Assembly: GCA_039090855.1 (NCBI GenBank)
Contig: CM077011.1
Coordinates: 37,777,501 to 37,841,500 of the forward strand
DNA length: 64,000 nt
Direction of reading: 5' to 3'
Origin: Macrothele yani
Taxonomy: Eukaryota > Arthropoda > Arachnida > Araneae > Macrothelidae
Part shown: in pieces, positions 19,641 through 30,484 of the stretch
Numbering within the stretch: the first letter of the stretch is position 1
How the letters are laid out: every line of letters starts with the position of its first letter
Program-made: the position numbers and the translations under genes
The notes under the pieces: generated by a model
What the model was told of the DNA's origin: nothing
Database searches by the model: none
What the model saw: only the letters and a program-made list of their open reading frames with translations

Positions 19641-21305
19641 ACTTTACATACAGGACGGACGGGGTTTTCTTTTTCGAATAGTTTAGGGATCTTCTTTAAA
19701 AGATGGATTCAAAAATGGCAAAAACTGAATGATTTTAAATAAGAAATTCATGTTAGAACGAAGGCATATTAAGGAATGAAAAAAATTCGGAATAAATAAG
19801 TGGCACATGCTCAGATCTCCTTTTTTCAACATTAAAGATGAGAGACATATTGACATATCAGTGAAATTCACACAGATATTAATCAGAAGTACTAACACAC
19901 CAGTGGCTCGAATTTCTTTAATGGATGTATGTGGTAAAGATGATTATACCAATGTCTTCAGTTCCTCCTGCTGGAGATGCCATAGAGGTTAAGCAAATAT
20001 TTCGGTCCATCTGAAGGCCGTTTTATAGAAGTTAGCCTTGTATTCTGGTAAATCCTCATGATTCGTCTGATTGTTTCCTCACCATGTCCTATTGTTGTAA
20101 TAGACGAGAATGGATTTTTCGTTTCCTCAATTCTGTGGGTCCTTAGATTTAAATCCAGACACTGTTGTCTATTTTGAAAGATTCTGAAGACAGTGTGACC
20201 GTGATTTTCGTGAATTCCTTTATATTCGTAACTTTGTATGTGGATGGACTTTACTCTCTCATATAACTATTGACGTTGCGAGTTTAAGATGTGACGAGAT
20301 ATAACGTTATTTCATCAAGTAATGTTCCTAGATTTAAACGTTTAAGCGTATGTATGTAATCGACCAAAATTGAGAAACACTACGCGAAGTTTGTTGTCCT
20401 AGATCAATTTAGGTAAAACCCTGGATAGCTTAACGACATAGAAGTCATTCAAGAAAATTTCGAGAAATAGTTACTTACAATAACAGTACTCAGCTTTCAT
20501 TCATCCAATCTCGTTGTCAGCACAGGATATTACTAATCACAATAGTACTTCAATCACAAGTACTTCGTAGAAGAAAACACGAACGCTATTTCGAATAACT
20601 CTTAGTCTAGAAGAAGGTTCTTACAAACGCCAACATGTACTAATCTACCTTCATCTTCAATGCTCGCTCCACACATTAAGTAAAACTTTTAGCTTGCCAA
20701 CCATGCACACGTCGTTCATCCTTGACCTAAAGGCTGCTGCCACATAACATTCAGGGAGTAGTAAATATCTTATATGAACCAAAAAATTGGTGTTTCCGGG
20801 TCATACATTAATCATTCACACCGGAAATTCCATCGTTACAAATCAATATCTTCACTTATGGACCTAAATACCACTACGTACCTTATAATCCATAGTTGTA
20901 TGAAGCAAGAAAATGAATTGACACACCAATAATTTGGTGTGTCAATTCATTTTCTTTGTGGACATACTGATGAGCCCCAACCATGTCGGGATCCTTCCAA
21001 CTATAACTCCGTCGGTTGGTGAAACATCGGGCTTTATTCTCTTATTCATGTACATTATTGCATACACATTATTGCACATTGATTCCAACACTCTAGTGAG
21101 AGAGAAAATATAATGTTAAAATTGAAACGCTTAGAGAATAAACTCAAAATTTACATATAAAAAGAAAATTAAAAGAAATGAAGGTTACGCTAGAATATAC
21201 GTCATAATCATTGCCGATCTTGAGGTGGGAGTCGATTTCACGTTCCTTAGACTCATTAGTGCAGTAGAAATTAAAATGTCATGTGCTTTTAATTTAAGGA
21301 CATTT
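19641..21305. other. Intron 1 sequence, nothing recognised except a palindrome
   Basis: No gene or known repeat is recognised in this 1.6-kb stretch apart from the palindrome at 20907-20956. Confidence 0.4.
20907..20956. repeat. Perfect 23-bp palindrome with 4-nt loop
   Basis: The arm AAGAAAATGAATTGACACACCAA in reading order (20907-20929) is followed by TAAT and its exact reverse complement (20934-20956). A perfect match of this length among decayed repeats suggests recent origin or selection. Confidence 0.9.
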
Positions 21306-22499
21306 GAGGAGCGCGCAAGCAAAACCAAACATGTCACAAAAATGTAAATTATCAAGTAAGCATTGGATATGATAAAGGATGATGGTCTGATTCCGTTTCT
21401 GTATCATAAGCCGACCCAAACCAAACAGCTCCTACTCAGTTTATAGGTTAAAAATGCGCGATTCAAGCAAAAACAAACATGTCCCAGTTGCAGGCTCAAG
21501 CAAAATGAAACATGTCGAGTGAACCAATCAGAGCTCCAAAATTCGATCATGTGACGAAGCCGATAAGGTGACGCAGTGGCATTCACGTTTTCAGACGTCG
21601 ACGTGCTCTGTTCAAACGTGTTAATTATTTTCGTGCGTTTGTCATAGTTTTAGAGATATGGAAGAGGTAGGAGATGGTTTAGTAACGGTGAAAGAAGGTT
21701 CAAAAGAACAAAGGAAAAGAACCAAAAGAGAAAGTGTGAAAGAAAAAGGTAAGAAAGAGCGCTATGGTGCACCAGATGGTTCCAAAGTTTTCATGGGTTG
21801 CAAACATCAGAACACTCGGTTCTTGTGCTATAAAATTCGTCCATGTGATGCATTATTCGTCCATGTGAACATCAGGGGCAATATGACTGCCTGGAGGACG
21901 ACTGTGGTCTACATATTTGATTTTCATTAATGCACTTGTTTTCTAATTTTCATAAAAATCCGTTCTTCTCAGCTAAGCATTTTTTTTATACCACCTATTA
22001 TTATTTTTGTTAATTTGCAATAAATTGAGCAAAATAAAGGCATACCAACACATGACAGCAACTTTGGTAAATAATAAAAAAAAATAACAAAATCTGAAAA
22101 GTGAAAAAGCTTCTCTTTCTCCATCAGCTTTTTCTTTTAAACCTTGATATTTTTGTTAGAGAATAGGTATTCTATTAAAGGCAGGTTGATTATTGAACAG
22201 ATAGGTAGATTAAATTCAGAATATGTTCAAGCAAAAGCCAACAAATCATTAGGGCATCAGATCAAAAACAAACATGTCACTTGAAGCCCGAACAAAAACA
22301 AACATGCCAACAACAAAAAGTTTGATTATAAAACATTTTTGATCTAAATCGCATCCATAGATGTGTTTACAGCATCAAAAGGAAAGTGGCTGATAGTTGA
22401 ACAGTACGAAATTCATTGCGCATAACTCAATGAACGTTTTTTCTGCCTACTGCAAATCCAGATCTGATGTACATGTTTGGTTTTGCTTGCGCGCTCCTC
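21306..22499. mobile_element. Unclassified DNA transposon with 29-bp perfect TIRs
   Basis: The left end GAGGAGCGCGCAAGCAAAAC (21306 on, 29 bp to 21334) and the right end (22471-22499) are exact inverted repeats. The subterminal regions hold further copies of CAAGCAAAAxCAAACATGTC, at about 21461-21482, 21492-21513 and 22263-22310. Such clusters are usually transposase-binding sites. The total is about 1.2 kb. A short open frame is inside. I see no clear target duplication and cannot name the superfamily. Confidence 0.7.
21658..21930 (+). CDS. Hypothetical 90-residue protein inside TIR element
   Basis: The frame starts at ATG 21658 and stops at 21930. It has a highly charged N-terminus (KEQRKRTKRESVKEKGKK), then GAPDGSKVFMGCKHQN, FLCYKIRPCDALFVH and NIRGNM. 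The C-K-H .. C .. C .. H pattern hints at a small metal-binding fold. Similar short segments occur at the start of some large arthropod transposon proteins, but I cannot name one. It could be the 5' exon of a lost transposase or a spurious frame. The inverted repeats about 350-540 bp away on either side imply it moves with the element. Confidence 0.35.
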   Translation: MEEVGDGLVTVKEGSKEQRKRTKRESVKEKGKKERYGAPDGSKVFMGCKHQNTRFLCYKIRPCDALFVHVNIRGNMTAWRTTVVYIFDFH

Positions 22500-22795
22500 G
22501 TTTTATGTACAGTGAGAAATTTTATGGATTGCTTGCAGAGTTAGCAGGTATTAACAACAGAAATTTCTGGAGCGGACATATTGTTCAGCAGAAACTTCCC
22601 TTATCATCCCCTTTTTTATTTCCTGATGATGATTTCAGAAGTGACACCTACGTTTTTCTATAGAATAATGATTTTACACAAACTGAGAAAAAGATAAGCA
22701 CGTTTGTTTTCCTTGTAAAACTTTATTTTACTCCAATAGCATTATCTGTACGTTACATTAAAATATGCAGAAATTCAGTTAATGCCATGCCAGTT

Positions 22796-23225
22796 ACTAC
22801 AACAGTGAATGTTCATGCAAATACATGAGATTCTTGGCGTGAATCTTTTGGCTACGAAAGAAAATTTTGCTTTCTTGAATCCAGTGATCCAGAAGTCTCA
22901 CTTTTCAAAAAAATGTAAAGAAGTTTGGCATGATATTGGCATTCTGTTGTCCCGATATCTTCTTTCTACCGCACCATTCTCAGAACATCTTCCTTAAATA
23001 CAGCAGCGTGCATTTTATTCAGCGTTTTTACCACAGTGAACGTTTATGTAAATACATGAGATTCTCGGAGTGAATTTTAATTTCTTTTGGTTAAAAAAAA
23101 GGAAATTTTGTGTTTTTTAATCAAATGATCCAAAAGTCACAATTTTCGAAAAAAATTAAAGGAAATTTGGCACGATATTGACACATTCTCTCAGAGCATC
23201 TTTCTTGAAGACAACAGCGGCAACA
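22796..23225. repeat. Tandem duplication, period about 231 bp
   Basis: Two diverged copies, 22803-23010 and 23034-23220, share CAGTGAAYGTTYATG, AAATACATGAGATTCT, AAAGGAAATTTGGCA-like and TCAGARCATCTTYCTT words in order. No coding signal. Confidence 0.7.
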
Positions 23226-23984
23226 GCTGTCATTGTCTGCCCCAAACGTTTCGTCTGAAATTGACTCTCATATGTGTGATTAAACAAAAATTCCAAGAAA
23301 ATCTTCAGCTCTCGTACACGCTAGATATTTGTCAAGCGAAATTGATAATGTTGTCATAATGAAATCAAGAAACATTTTTTAAAACAGCAAATCCCGAAAT
23401 TATTATTGCAGGTCTATATAGTCGCAGCTGAAACTTCGAAAACAAAAATCCGGTCAGGTTTAGGTTAAATTAGAAATTTTCCTTTCATTATCATATCATA
23501 AAAATTGAGATAACTTTTCCGAAAACATGACTTTCAACAAAAAGTCGCGAAAGGTCAGAATTTTAAGTACTTTTGTCCACAGTATCAAAACACAGGAGAA
23601 ATTTGTTAAGTTTCAGAAACTGGAATGTCATTGTTCACAGCATGACATTTAGGAGAAGTTTGTTGTAAACGTCGAGGAGCTGGGGTTTTTTTCACAGTGA
23701 AACACAACAGGAAGACATTTAGCAGAAGTTTGCGAAAGTTATTGTCTGATTTTGCAAACAATGATTTATGAAAAAAGTCCTAAAAACTTCAAGGATTTTG
23801 TAGCATGAGACATTTTCATTTGGATTTGATTATTTTAAACATAGTGTTAAATATGTGAAACGTACACCACTGATGATTTAGTATTGCATGCTAATTTAGT
23901 ATTAGTTTAGCATTTCTCTTTGTAACTACCAATTGGTTTTTAGATTATAACAGAACTTTTTTTGTCCTTTTGTTTGCATTCCAG
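23226..23984. other. Intron 1 end, weak internal repeats
   Basis: There are weak repeats of a GACATTTAGGAGAAGTTTG word around 23590-23740. Otherwise nothing is recognised. The last bases form the acceptor of the micro-exon. Confidence 0.35.
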
Positions 23985-24006
23985 TACGCTGAGTGGAAAA
24001 TATCCG
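23985..24006 (+). CDS. Troponin T micro-exon (B), 22 nt
   Basis: Acceptor gcattccag and donor gtgagt bound 22 coding bases. The first T completes the codon begun in exon A (GA+T, Asp). The rest reads TLSGKYP, which meets PMIQVASKYERR in exon C. Troponin T proteins have ALTGKYPPKIQVASKYERR here, so the joined product keeps the family sequence without gap or shift. The exon is far too short to be found by coding statistics. Its identification rests on phase and family match. Confidence 0.85.
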
Positions 24007-24889
24007 GTGAGTACTTTTTTTATATCTCTAAAATAATGCAAATGCAAATGTGGGAAATTAAAAATCTTGATAAACTGTTGTTTTTAAAATTTATTATTTT
24101 TCAAATGTCTGAGAATTACTGCATGGAAATAAGTTGTATTTTTATTTGAAAAATTATGCGAATCAAATTATGCTTCCTTTTTTTTTTTTCAACACGGGTA
24201 CATGGTCCGATAATTTCTGGAGAGCATGTCAACGGGGAGAGCTGGAGCGTTTAATGTGCTGGATTTTAACGCGGAGAAAAAACTGGGTTTTAAAACATGA
24301 GTGGAGTGGTCGTTCTCTGGTTCTAATTCCCCCACAGCAAAAACTCGTAAATGCCAAGAACTATGAGTTATTGATGAGCCTGGCTGTACCAGTCTTAGGT
24401 GTAGGTGCTCATAAGCGTCGGGAAAGCCATCTATACTATACTATAGGCTCTAAGATATTGTAGACTAGTAAATTATGGTAGGGAACATGCAGTTAAGGAC
24501 TAGACCTTGCTGCATTGAAGATAGACACAATTTACAAATCTTCGTTTCGTATGATTTGGTGGCTTACAAATCTCAGATATTCTAGATTCCATTGTACGAA
24601 TTTAAGCACGGTAATAATTGAACAAGATGAAATCAGATTTGCCTTGTGCGTATATAGAGCAATGTTGTCATTCTGTATGATTGTATAATTCAGAAATCTT
24701 AGCGATAATAGATCCCAGTCTAAGAATTAAACATGGTAATAATTCAAAAAGATGACATCGTATTTGAGTTGTATGAATAACGTCCTGCTGTCATTTCATG
24801 TGATTGGTGACGCATCCGTTCTGTTACAGGAATTATCAAGGACCTCTCAAGTGTAAATATACTTAGATTACCTAGCTGGACCTATTGTT
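24007..24889. other. Intron 2 start, degenerate duplication
   Basis: A degenerate direct duplication of about 135 bp lies at roughly 24555-24690 and 24690-24810 (shared words TGTATGATT, GGTAATAATT, AAGATGA, CTGTCATT). An open frame at 24134-24463 has no recognisable motif. Confidence 0.4.
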
Positions 24890-25023
24890 CCATTTAGGAT
24901 TTCTCCATCAATGCAGGTCGCAAAGTTTCCAGCGAGGGCGATCTTGAGCTAGTCTTCTCCAGTTTTTCCCATCGCTCTGGTTAAAGGGTCTTCCCATGTA
25001 GTTGTAGATCTACCAGGTTTTCT

Positions 25024-25839
25024 CTAGGTTAATCTTCGATACCAGTTTGTGACACGGTGGATCCACCTGCTGTCGGTGAGTCTGGCGATATGACCTGCCC
25101 ATCGTGCCTTGTTGCCATGTATCGTTTTCACTACTTCTTTCATTCCAGTTAAATTTCTGATAGTTGTGTTAGTGATGTGATGTTTTTTACTTATCCCTAG
25201 GATTCTTCCTTCCATTGAATGCTGGGTGGTTTGAACACTACGTTCCTCTTTCTGTGTGGTGCTCCATGTTTCAGAGCAGTATGTTAGAGGTGGGAGGATG
25301 CAGCTGTTGAACATGTCAGCTCTTATTTTGATATTTAGCTTTGGATCTGTGATTGTGGTTTTGATACGGTTAAAGGAGGTCCATGTCGCTCTTTTTCTTT
25401 TAGATATTTCTTTAGAGATGTCATTGTCCATATTTATTTCTTGCCCAAGGTATGCGTAGATTTCTAGATTTTCTATGGTGAAATTATTTAGTTGGATGAT
25501 GTGATTTGAACAGTATTTATTTCTCATCCATTTGGTTTTATCAGGATGGATTTCTAGACCTATTGTTTCACAGGCGTCATTTATTTGGTGAAGCATTTTT
25601 TCAAGCTGTAGAGGATCCTGAGCTATAAGTATTATATCATCTGCAAACCTTAATATTTGGAGAAAATCTCCATCAATATTTATGCCATCTTTTAAGTCAA
25701 TTTTCCTTAAAATGTTTTCCAGAGTGCATGTAAACGGGTTAGGTGATATAACATCTCCTTGTCACACACCTCAGTATATCGATATTATTATAGGATCATC
25801 GAATAGGGATATTTGTGCAGAGCTTGCAGAATTAATATA
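25024..25839 (-). pseudogene. LINE reverse transcriptase, 3' part
   Basis: The RT catalytic box reads FADDIILIA near 25635. It is followed in the long open stretch by LEIHPDKTKWM, the LTYCSETWS segment and RWAGHIARLTDSRW, typical of RTE-type C-termini. The 27237-27395 piece on the other side of the Tc1 gives IDHIQVVTQL and FLFIDFKNYFDT, the RT segment before the catalytic box. Stops and a frame change near 25600 show it is inactive. The protein is only distantly like the main RTE copies. Confidence 0.75.
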
Positions 25840-27236
25840 CACTGCTGGCCACCCAAAATGCAACAACCAAGAAGGAAGCGTCCGATTGGCCTGAAATTCG
25901 CAGCATACGTCTCCCGCGAGAGGACATGCAAGCGATTAGCATTGCAGGGCATATGCAAATCATGTGCACCCGACACGCCACCGAGAATCACTATAAGAAG
26001 GGTGCACAGAAGGCGGGGTGTAAGTAGTAAATGTGTGTTGTGCTGCCGGACCTGTGCGTGGGAAGCTTCCTGGTGCCTCGTCGCAGAATACGGCAGTCAT
26101 TCCAGCACGTTTCGGAGTTCGACACAGGATGAAGAGTGGCTTATCGCGACATCGGTTTATCGTACCGAGACATCGGCGCCCGTGTGGGACGACATCCTGC
26201 CACAGTGAGGCGAGTATGGATTCGGTGGGTGCAGGAGGGAGGGACGGATTGCTGCAGCCGCGGTACTACACCGAACGAGAGGACCGGCATGCTGTGCGAC
26301 GGGCATTGACGGCTCGTACCGCCACATCACGAACGTTATCGTAGGAATTAGGGTGTGTTGCACAACAACCTGTGTCAGCACGTACCGTTCGCCGTCGTCT
26401 GCAGGAGGGGGGACTTGTCGCACGGTGCCCATTGATCCGATTACCATTAACGTTACACCACCGGCGAGTGCGGCGGCATTGGGTTCTTGAACGCCGCACC
26501 TGAACTACGGAATGGCATGACATTGTCTTCTCCGACGAATCCCGCTTCTGCCTGCAACACCACGATGGTCGGATCCGCGTGTGGCGGCACCGCGGAGAGA
26601 GACTGTATGACGCCTGCATTATGCATCGCCATACCGGTCCGCCGCCTGGCGTTATGGTTTGGGGCGCAATTGGATATGACACCCGCCCCCCTCTGGTACG
26701 CATCGCCGGTACACTCAACAGCCACCGCTACATCTCCGACGTTTTGGATCCTGTAGTCCTCCCTTACCTGCAGGACCTGCCAGCGACCACGTTTCAACAG
26801 GGCAATGCGTGCCCGCACGTGTCACGCATAGTGCAACAATTCTTCATGGTCCACCAGGTGTCACTGCTACCGTGTCCCGCCTGTTCTCCCGATATGTAGC
26901 CCATCGAACACGTTTGGTCGCTGATCGGCAACCGAGTGGCACGGCAAGCACCACCCACGGCTATGCCTGATGAACTGTGGCAACGTGTGGAAGCAACCTG
27001 GACAGACATACCACAAGCCCACATCCAAAGCCTCTTTCGTTCGATGCCGCGGCGTGTAGCGGCCGTTATTGCCAGCAATGGGGGCCACACGAACTATTGA
27101 TGTCTGCGTGTTCCGCAAGTCGCACGGGCTTGTAAGCTCAATTGTTTCATTTTTGTATCTGTTGTTATGTGTCCAGTAAATCTGGCTTTGCTATCTCGTG
27201 TCCTTCTTGTTGGTTCATTTTGGGTGGCCAGCAGTG
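25840..27236 (+). mobile_element. Tc1-like element, CACTGCTGGCCACC family, full-length copy
   Basis: Inverted repeats CACTGCTGGCCACCCAAAAT and ATTTTGGGTGGCCAGCAGTG are flanked by TA (25838-25839 and 27237-27238). The 1.4-kb element is in + orientation and interrupts a LINE. Its transposase is more damaged than that of the truncated copy at 15095-16271. Confidence 0.92.
26040..27100 (+). pseudogene. Tc1-like transposase (DD34E), many frameshifts
   Basis: The gene is co-linear with the copy at 15095-16072 but read in several frames. There is an N-terminal start near LPDLCVGSFLVPRRR (about 26042). A stop follows the RTATSRTL segment (about 26341). The first catalytic Asp lies in VFSDESRF (about 26525). 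The second-Asp segment reads FQQGNACPH, so that Asp is replaced by Gly. Then comes SPDM-stop-PIEHVW (about 26890-26910), and the end SMPRRVAAVIASNGGHTNY is near 27100. It cannot make an active enzyme. Confidence 0.85.
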
Positions 27237-27395
27237 TATTTGCTCAGAGATCCTGTAAAACTGCGCTATGTTCTATGGTGTCAAAATAATTTTTAAAATC
27301 AATAAATAGAAAACAGAGAGGGATCCGTGATTCTTTGCATCGTTCACTAAGTTGGGTGACTACTTGTATGTGATCTATTGTGGCGTGTAAATACC

Positions 27396-28290
27396 TGGAT
27401 AAAAAATGAACAACACAAAGGTAAAATTTGGCATCGCTATAAATGCTTTTCCTGAGAAATCGACGGCAAGACATTAACTTGTAAAATTTTAGTAGGTAAA
27501 AGCAGGATGCCATCTTTCATTCAATAGTGAGGAAATAATTATGAATGCAAAACTTCCTCTTTTCTCCTCATTTTTATCTTGAATCGACATGAAAGGCAAA
27601 AAGTCCATAGTACCAAATTATGTTTATTTCCTGCTAAAAAGTAGTTCGTTTGCCCTAGTTCTAAATAGCTTAAGATTATTATGTTCAAGAAAACTCTAAC
27701 TAGGGTGAGAAAATTCTATGTTTTAGTTGTACTGTGAGACCTCCGAAAAACGGTCACCGCTCGGACCGGATAAAAGTGACCGTTTTTGAGAGGTGGCCGT
27801 TGTTCGGAGGTTAGGCATAAGTTTACATTGCTAGTCCGTTGCATTTCTACAAAAGCAGTACGAACCTTATGTAGAAAGGAAACGGTTAGAGTGCTTTCTT
27901 GAAATGTTGAATGCTGAATAAAACTCAATATAAAATTTAAATAAATAATTCATTCTAACAGGACTTTATACAAACATAGGCATAAGAATAGCAAGCTAGG
28001 ATATTTGGGCTAGGGTGCACTATAGGACAGAAACAAAGAAAAATGTTAGACAGAGATGAGTAATTGCACAGTTAGCCAGCCGCAATCCGGAAAGCAGGAA
28101 CAGAACCCACAGGGTACAAACCAAGAGATGCAGCAACATTCCAGGCATCAGTAACTACTGATGTTGGTCCCGAGATGTGGCTGAAACATACATGCGAGCT
28201 GGAGCTGGTCTTACGTCGAAGTGAACTTTAACCATTTCATTCACTTGAACACACCACTGTACATCCGAAGCACAGACCGTTTTTCAATAT
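27396..28290. other. Intron 2, possible transposon ends and SINE fragment
   Basis: Near 27733-27825 the text GACCTCCGAAAAACGGTCAC and its imperfect inverted echo (GTGACCGTTTTTGAGAGGTGG) look like the end of a pogo/Tigger-type element, a weak call. Near 27992-28031 the stretch GCAAGCTAGG..TTTGGGCTAG..GTGCACTATAGGA resembles part of the SINE-like insert at 44879-45163. Nothing else is recognised. Confidence 0.3.
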
Positions 28291-28299
28291 ACATGGGTC

Positions 28300-29095
28300 A
28301 TTTCAAAAGTTTTGCACACTGTGAGTTATCCCTTAAAAATGAATTTATTTCATAACATACCTTTGCAGGTCTTCGAAGTAATTCCCAAGGCCTGTAAATG
28401 CATATTGTGAAATAAATTCATTTTAATTTTAATTATGACAGCGATCCAACGTTTGAGAAAATCTTGTTTTCCGGTCAGGAGACTTCCATTGTTGAAGCGT
28501 CGGATTACTCGGGTCACCTCATTAGCATCATCTTGAGTCGTACTGAATCGTTTCCCGCGGAGTGGCTTCTTCAGTTTTGGGAACAAATCATAGTCTGATG
28601 GGCTCATGTCAGGACTGTATAACGCGTGGTGAAGCAAATCCTATCTGTACTTTTCCAGAATGTCTCTTACTGTACGGGCATCATGGCGCCTGGCATTGTC
28701 GTGCAAAATGATGACACCAGCTCCGAGCATGTCGGGCCTTCTTTGGCGAATCTTTGGGCGCAAAACATTTTGCAGAAGCCTTCTGTAGTATTCCGCTGTT
28801 ACATTGGTTTCCTCAGGCACTCTATCTGTTGCTATCACTCCAACCTTGTCATAAGCCATAATCATAATCAGCTCAACCTTCGATTGTTGGCGGAGGAATT
28901 TTTTCTGGCGAGGTGATTCTTGATGTTTCCACTGAGCGAACTGAGATTTGAGTTCTTGTTCAAAATCTCGTATCCAGGTTTCGTCTATAGCAACAATTCT
29001 GTCCAAAAAACTGCTGGCCTTCTGTCTCGTACCGCTGAAGTAATTCTTCTGCGATCCCTTTGCGGACTTCTTCCTGCTCTTCACTCATTATGCGG
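28300..29095 (-). mobile_element. Mariner-like element, partial
   Basis: This is the 3' half or more of a mariner element on the minus strand. The left edge GGTCATTTCAAAAGTTTTGC (about 28285-28310) may be the terminal repeat. The right end (5') is lost near 29095, so the N-terminal DNA-binding part is missing. Confidence 0.75.
28350..29084 (-). pseudogene. Mariner transposase, catalytic domain, one stop
   Basis: Two open pieces (28641-29084 and 28350-28637) lie in the same frame, separated by a single TAG stop. Motifs are IVAIDETWIRDF (first Asp), VIILHDNARRH (second Asp) and YSPDMSPSDYDLF (third Asp). I count 34 residues between the last two, the DD34D spacing of true mariners. SQFAQWKH and IMAYDKVGVI are typical. 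The N-terminal HTH region is absent, so it is inactive. Confidence 0.85.
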
Positions 29096-29920
29096 TGCTG
29101 TATGAAAAGCCTAAGTGCATTCATGAAGAGGCAGTCATCAGACAGTGAATTGAGTTTGTTGAAATATAGGAAAAGTCCTTAATAAAAAATCAAATGCTTA
29201 GAACAACTCTACTACTTTGATTTTTTCTTTGTGTTGAACAGTTACTGAGATGGGTGTTTTTGGAATCAAAAAGTTATTACCAATGTCTTTTTATTTGACC
29301 TCTTTTTCTTTTACGGAGGTGACTCTTCAATATGTTTTTTATTCCGGAATCGCAAAAATCGCACAACTATTAATTGTTTCTGGGGCGTGTACACAAGAAA
29401 GAGAGATACCATGTCCGGAATGACGTAATAGAAAGTAATTCAACTTATTCAGCATTAAAGATTCAAATTTTTATTTAGATACTCTACAATGAACAACGTC
29501 TGGTGAAAAGGGCTTTTCAAAGATATTTTCTTTTGAAACTTCATCTATTATTTCAAGTTTTACTCCCGTGACTTTATAAAACAATTAGAAGTCCCTCATC
29601 TTTATTACTAATCTATCAGGCAAAATTGAAGTACAAATAGAGAATTAAATGACCAGCTGGAGGCTGGAATATAAAGCTACGAGATGAGAAATGAATCTCT
29701 TAGCCACTTTGGATATAGTGCGATTTTGCGTCAATTACGGTAGCTAGATCTTACAGGTCTGGAGATGAGATGTGCATGAAGTAACAATACATTGAGGTAA
29801 CCAATTATAAGGATTACCTGAAAGCAGTCAGACACATACCATCCTCACTTACAGAAGATTTCACACGTTTTTAGAACGCTTTTCCAGCAATATAATTAAT
29901 GTTTAAAACAAAATTATTTC
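29096..29920. other. Intron 2, nothing recognised
   Basis: AT-rich sequence without recognised gene or repeat. It may be the 3' flank of the mariner-like element whose C-terminus lies at 29925-30484. Confidence 0.35.
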
Positions 29921-29924
29921 TTTC

Positions 29925-30484
29925 TTAAATGTTCTATCTCATAGCCCTTTCTCCGGATTATGAACTTACATCTAGATTTCCAAGATAACAGGGCATTTCT
30001 TAAAATGGTAGTGGTATTTTATTCCACTCCTCTTCCACTGCTTTCCATAGTCCAATCATTGTTTGAGGTCTGCGCTTAGAAAGCGCTCTTTATAGCAGTC
30101 CGAAGGCATAATAGTCCATTGATGACACATCAAGTGACTTTGAAGGAATATGAGCAAAAATGTATGTAGACTTGATGCCTGTCTGTTTCTTCATTTTTTT
30201 TCAAGAAAGAGTGTAATAGATTTGGATGCATGATTGGCAGCCTTATCCTGATGGACTTCTTCTCTTTGTAAGCTCTGTGGATAAAGGAATGGTATTTCTT
30301 CTTTAAATATAGAAGATAAAACTTTATTTTGGTAATATGCAGAATTGATTTTAAAATTTTTTTCAACTTTTCTTAACTTTAATTTTCCATTGTAAGAGAA
30401 ACCAGCAATAATCGTGAATCCGTTAGTGAAACTTTCTTTGGGTTCTTGGAACCAAATTTGTAAGCCTTTTTCTGCTCTTTTTCG
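29925..30484 (-). pseudogene. Mariner-superfamily transposase, C-terminal part
   Basis: Read on the minus strand from 30484, the frame gives SIYYRKRAEK, then FTNGFTIIAGFSYNGKL, VKINS-like KINSAYYQNKVL, VHQDKAANHASK (a catalytic Asp) and, after a TGA, SMDYYAFGLL (the next acidic site) and LWKAVEEEWNKIPL. This matches an arthropod family of mariner-like transposases with a HQDKA..H motif. Its upstream part continues at 31990-32145 and 43086-43257, on the far sides of two later insertions (30485-31985 and 32151-43080). Confidence 0.7.

Larger units (their letters stand above)
24890..27395 (-). mobile_element. Second RTE-like LINE family, 5'-truncated, split by a Tc1
   Basis: LINE coding sequence runs on the minus strand at 24890-25839 and resumes at 27237-27395. 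The Tc1 element at 25840-27236 is inserted between. The protein differs from the main RTE family of this window but has the same architecture. The 5' part is missing beyond about 27395. The 3' tail is not obvious. Confidence 0.75.

Noticed and set aside
24134..24463. Extra troponin T exon after the micro-exon
   Set aside because: The residues do not match troponin T, and exon C (48228) joins the micro-exon in phase with no missing residues.
26266..26818. Long minus-strand frames within the Tc1 at 25840-27236 (also 15244-15645 on the + strand)
   Set aside because: They are antisense readings of the GC-rich transposase gene and have no motif of their own.
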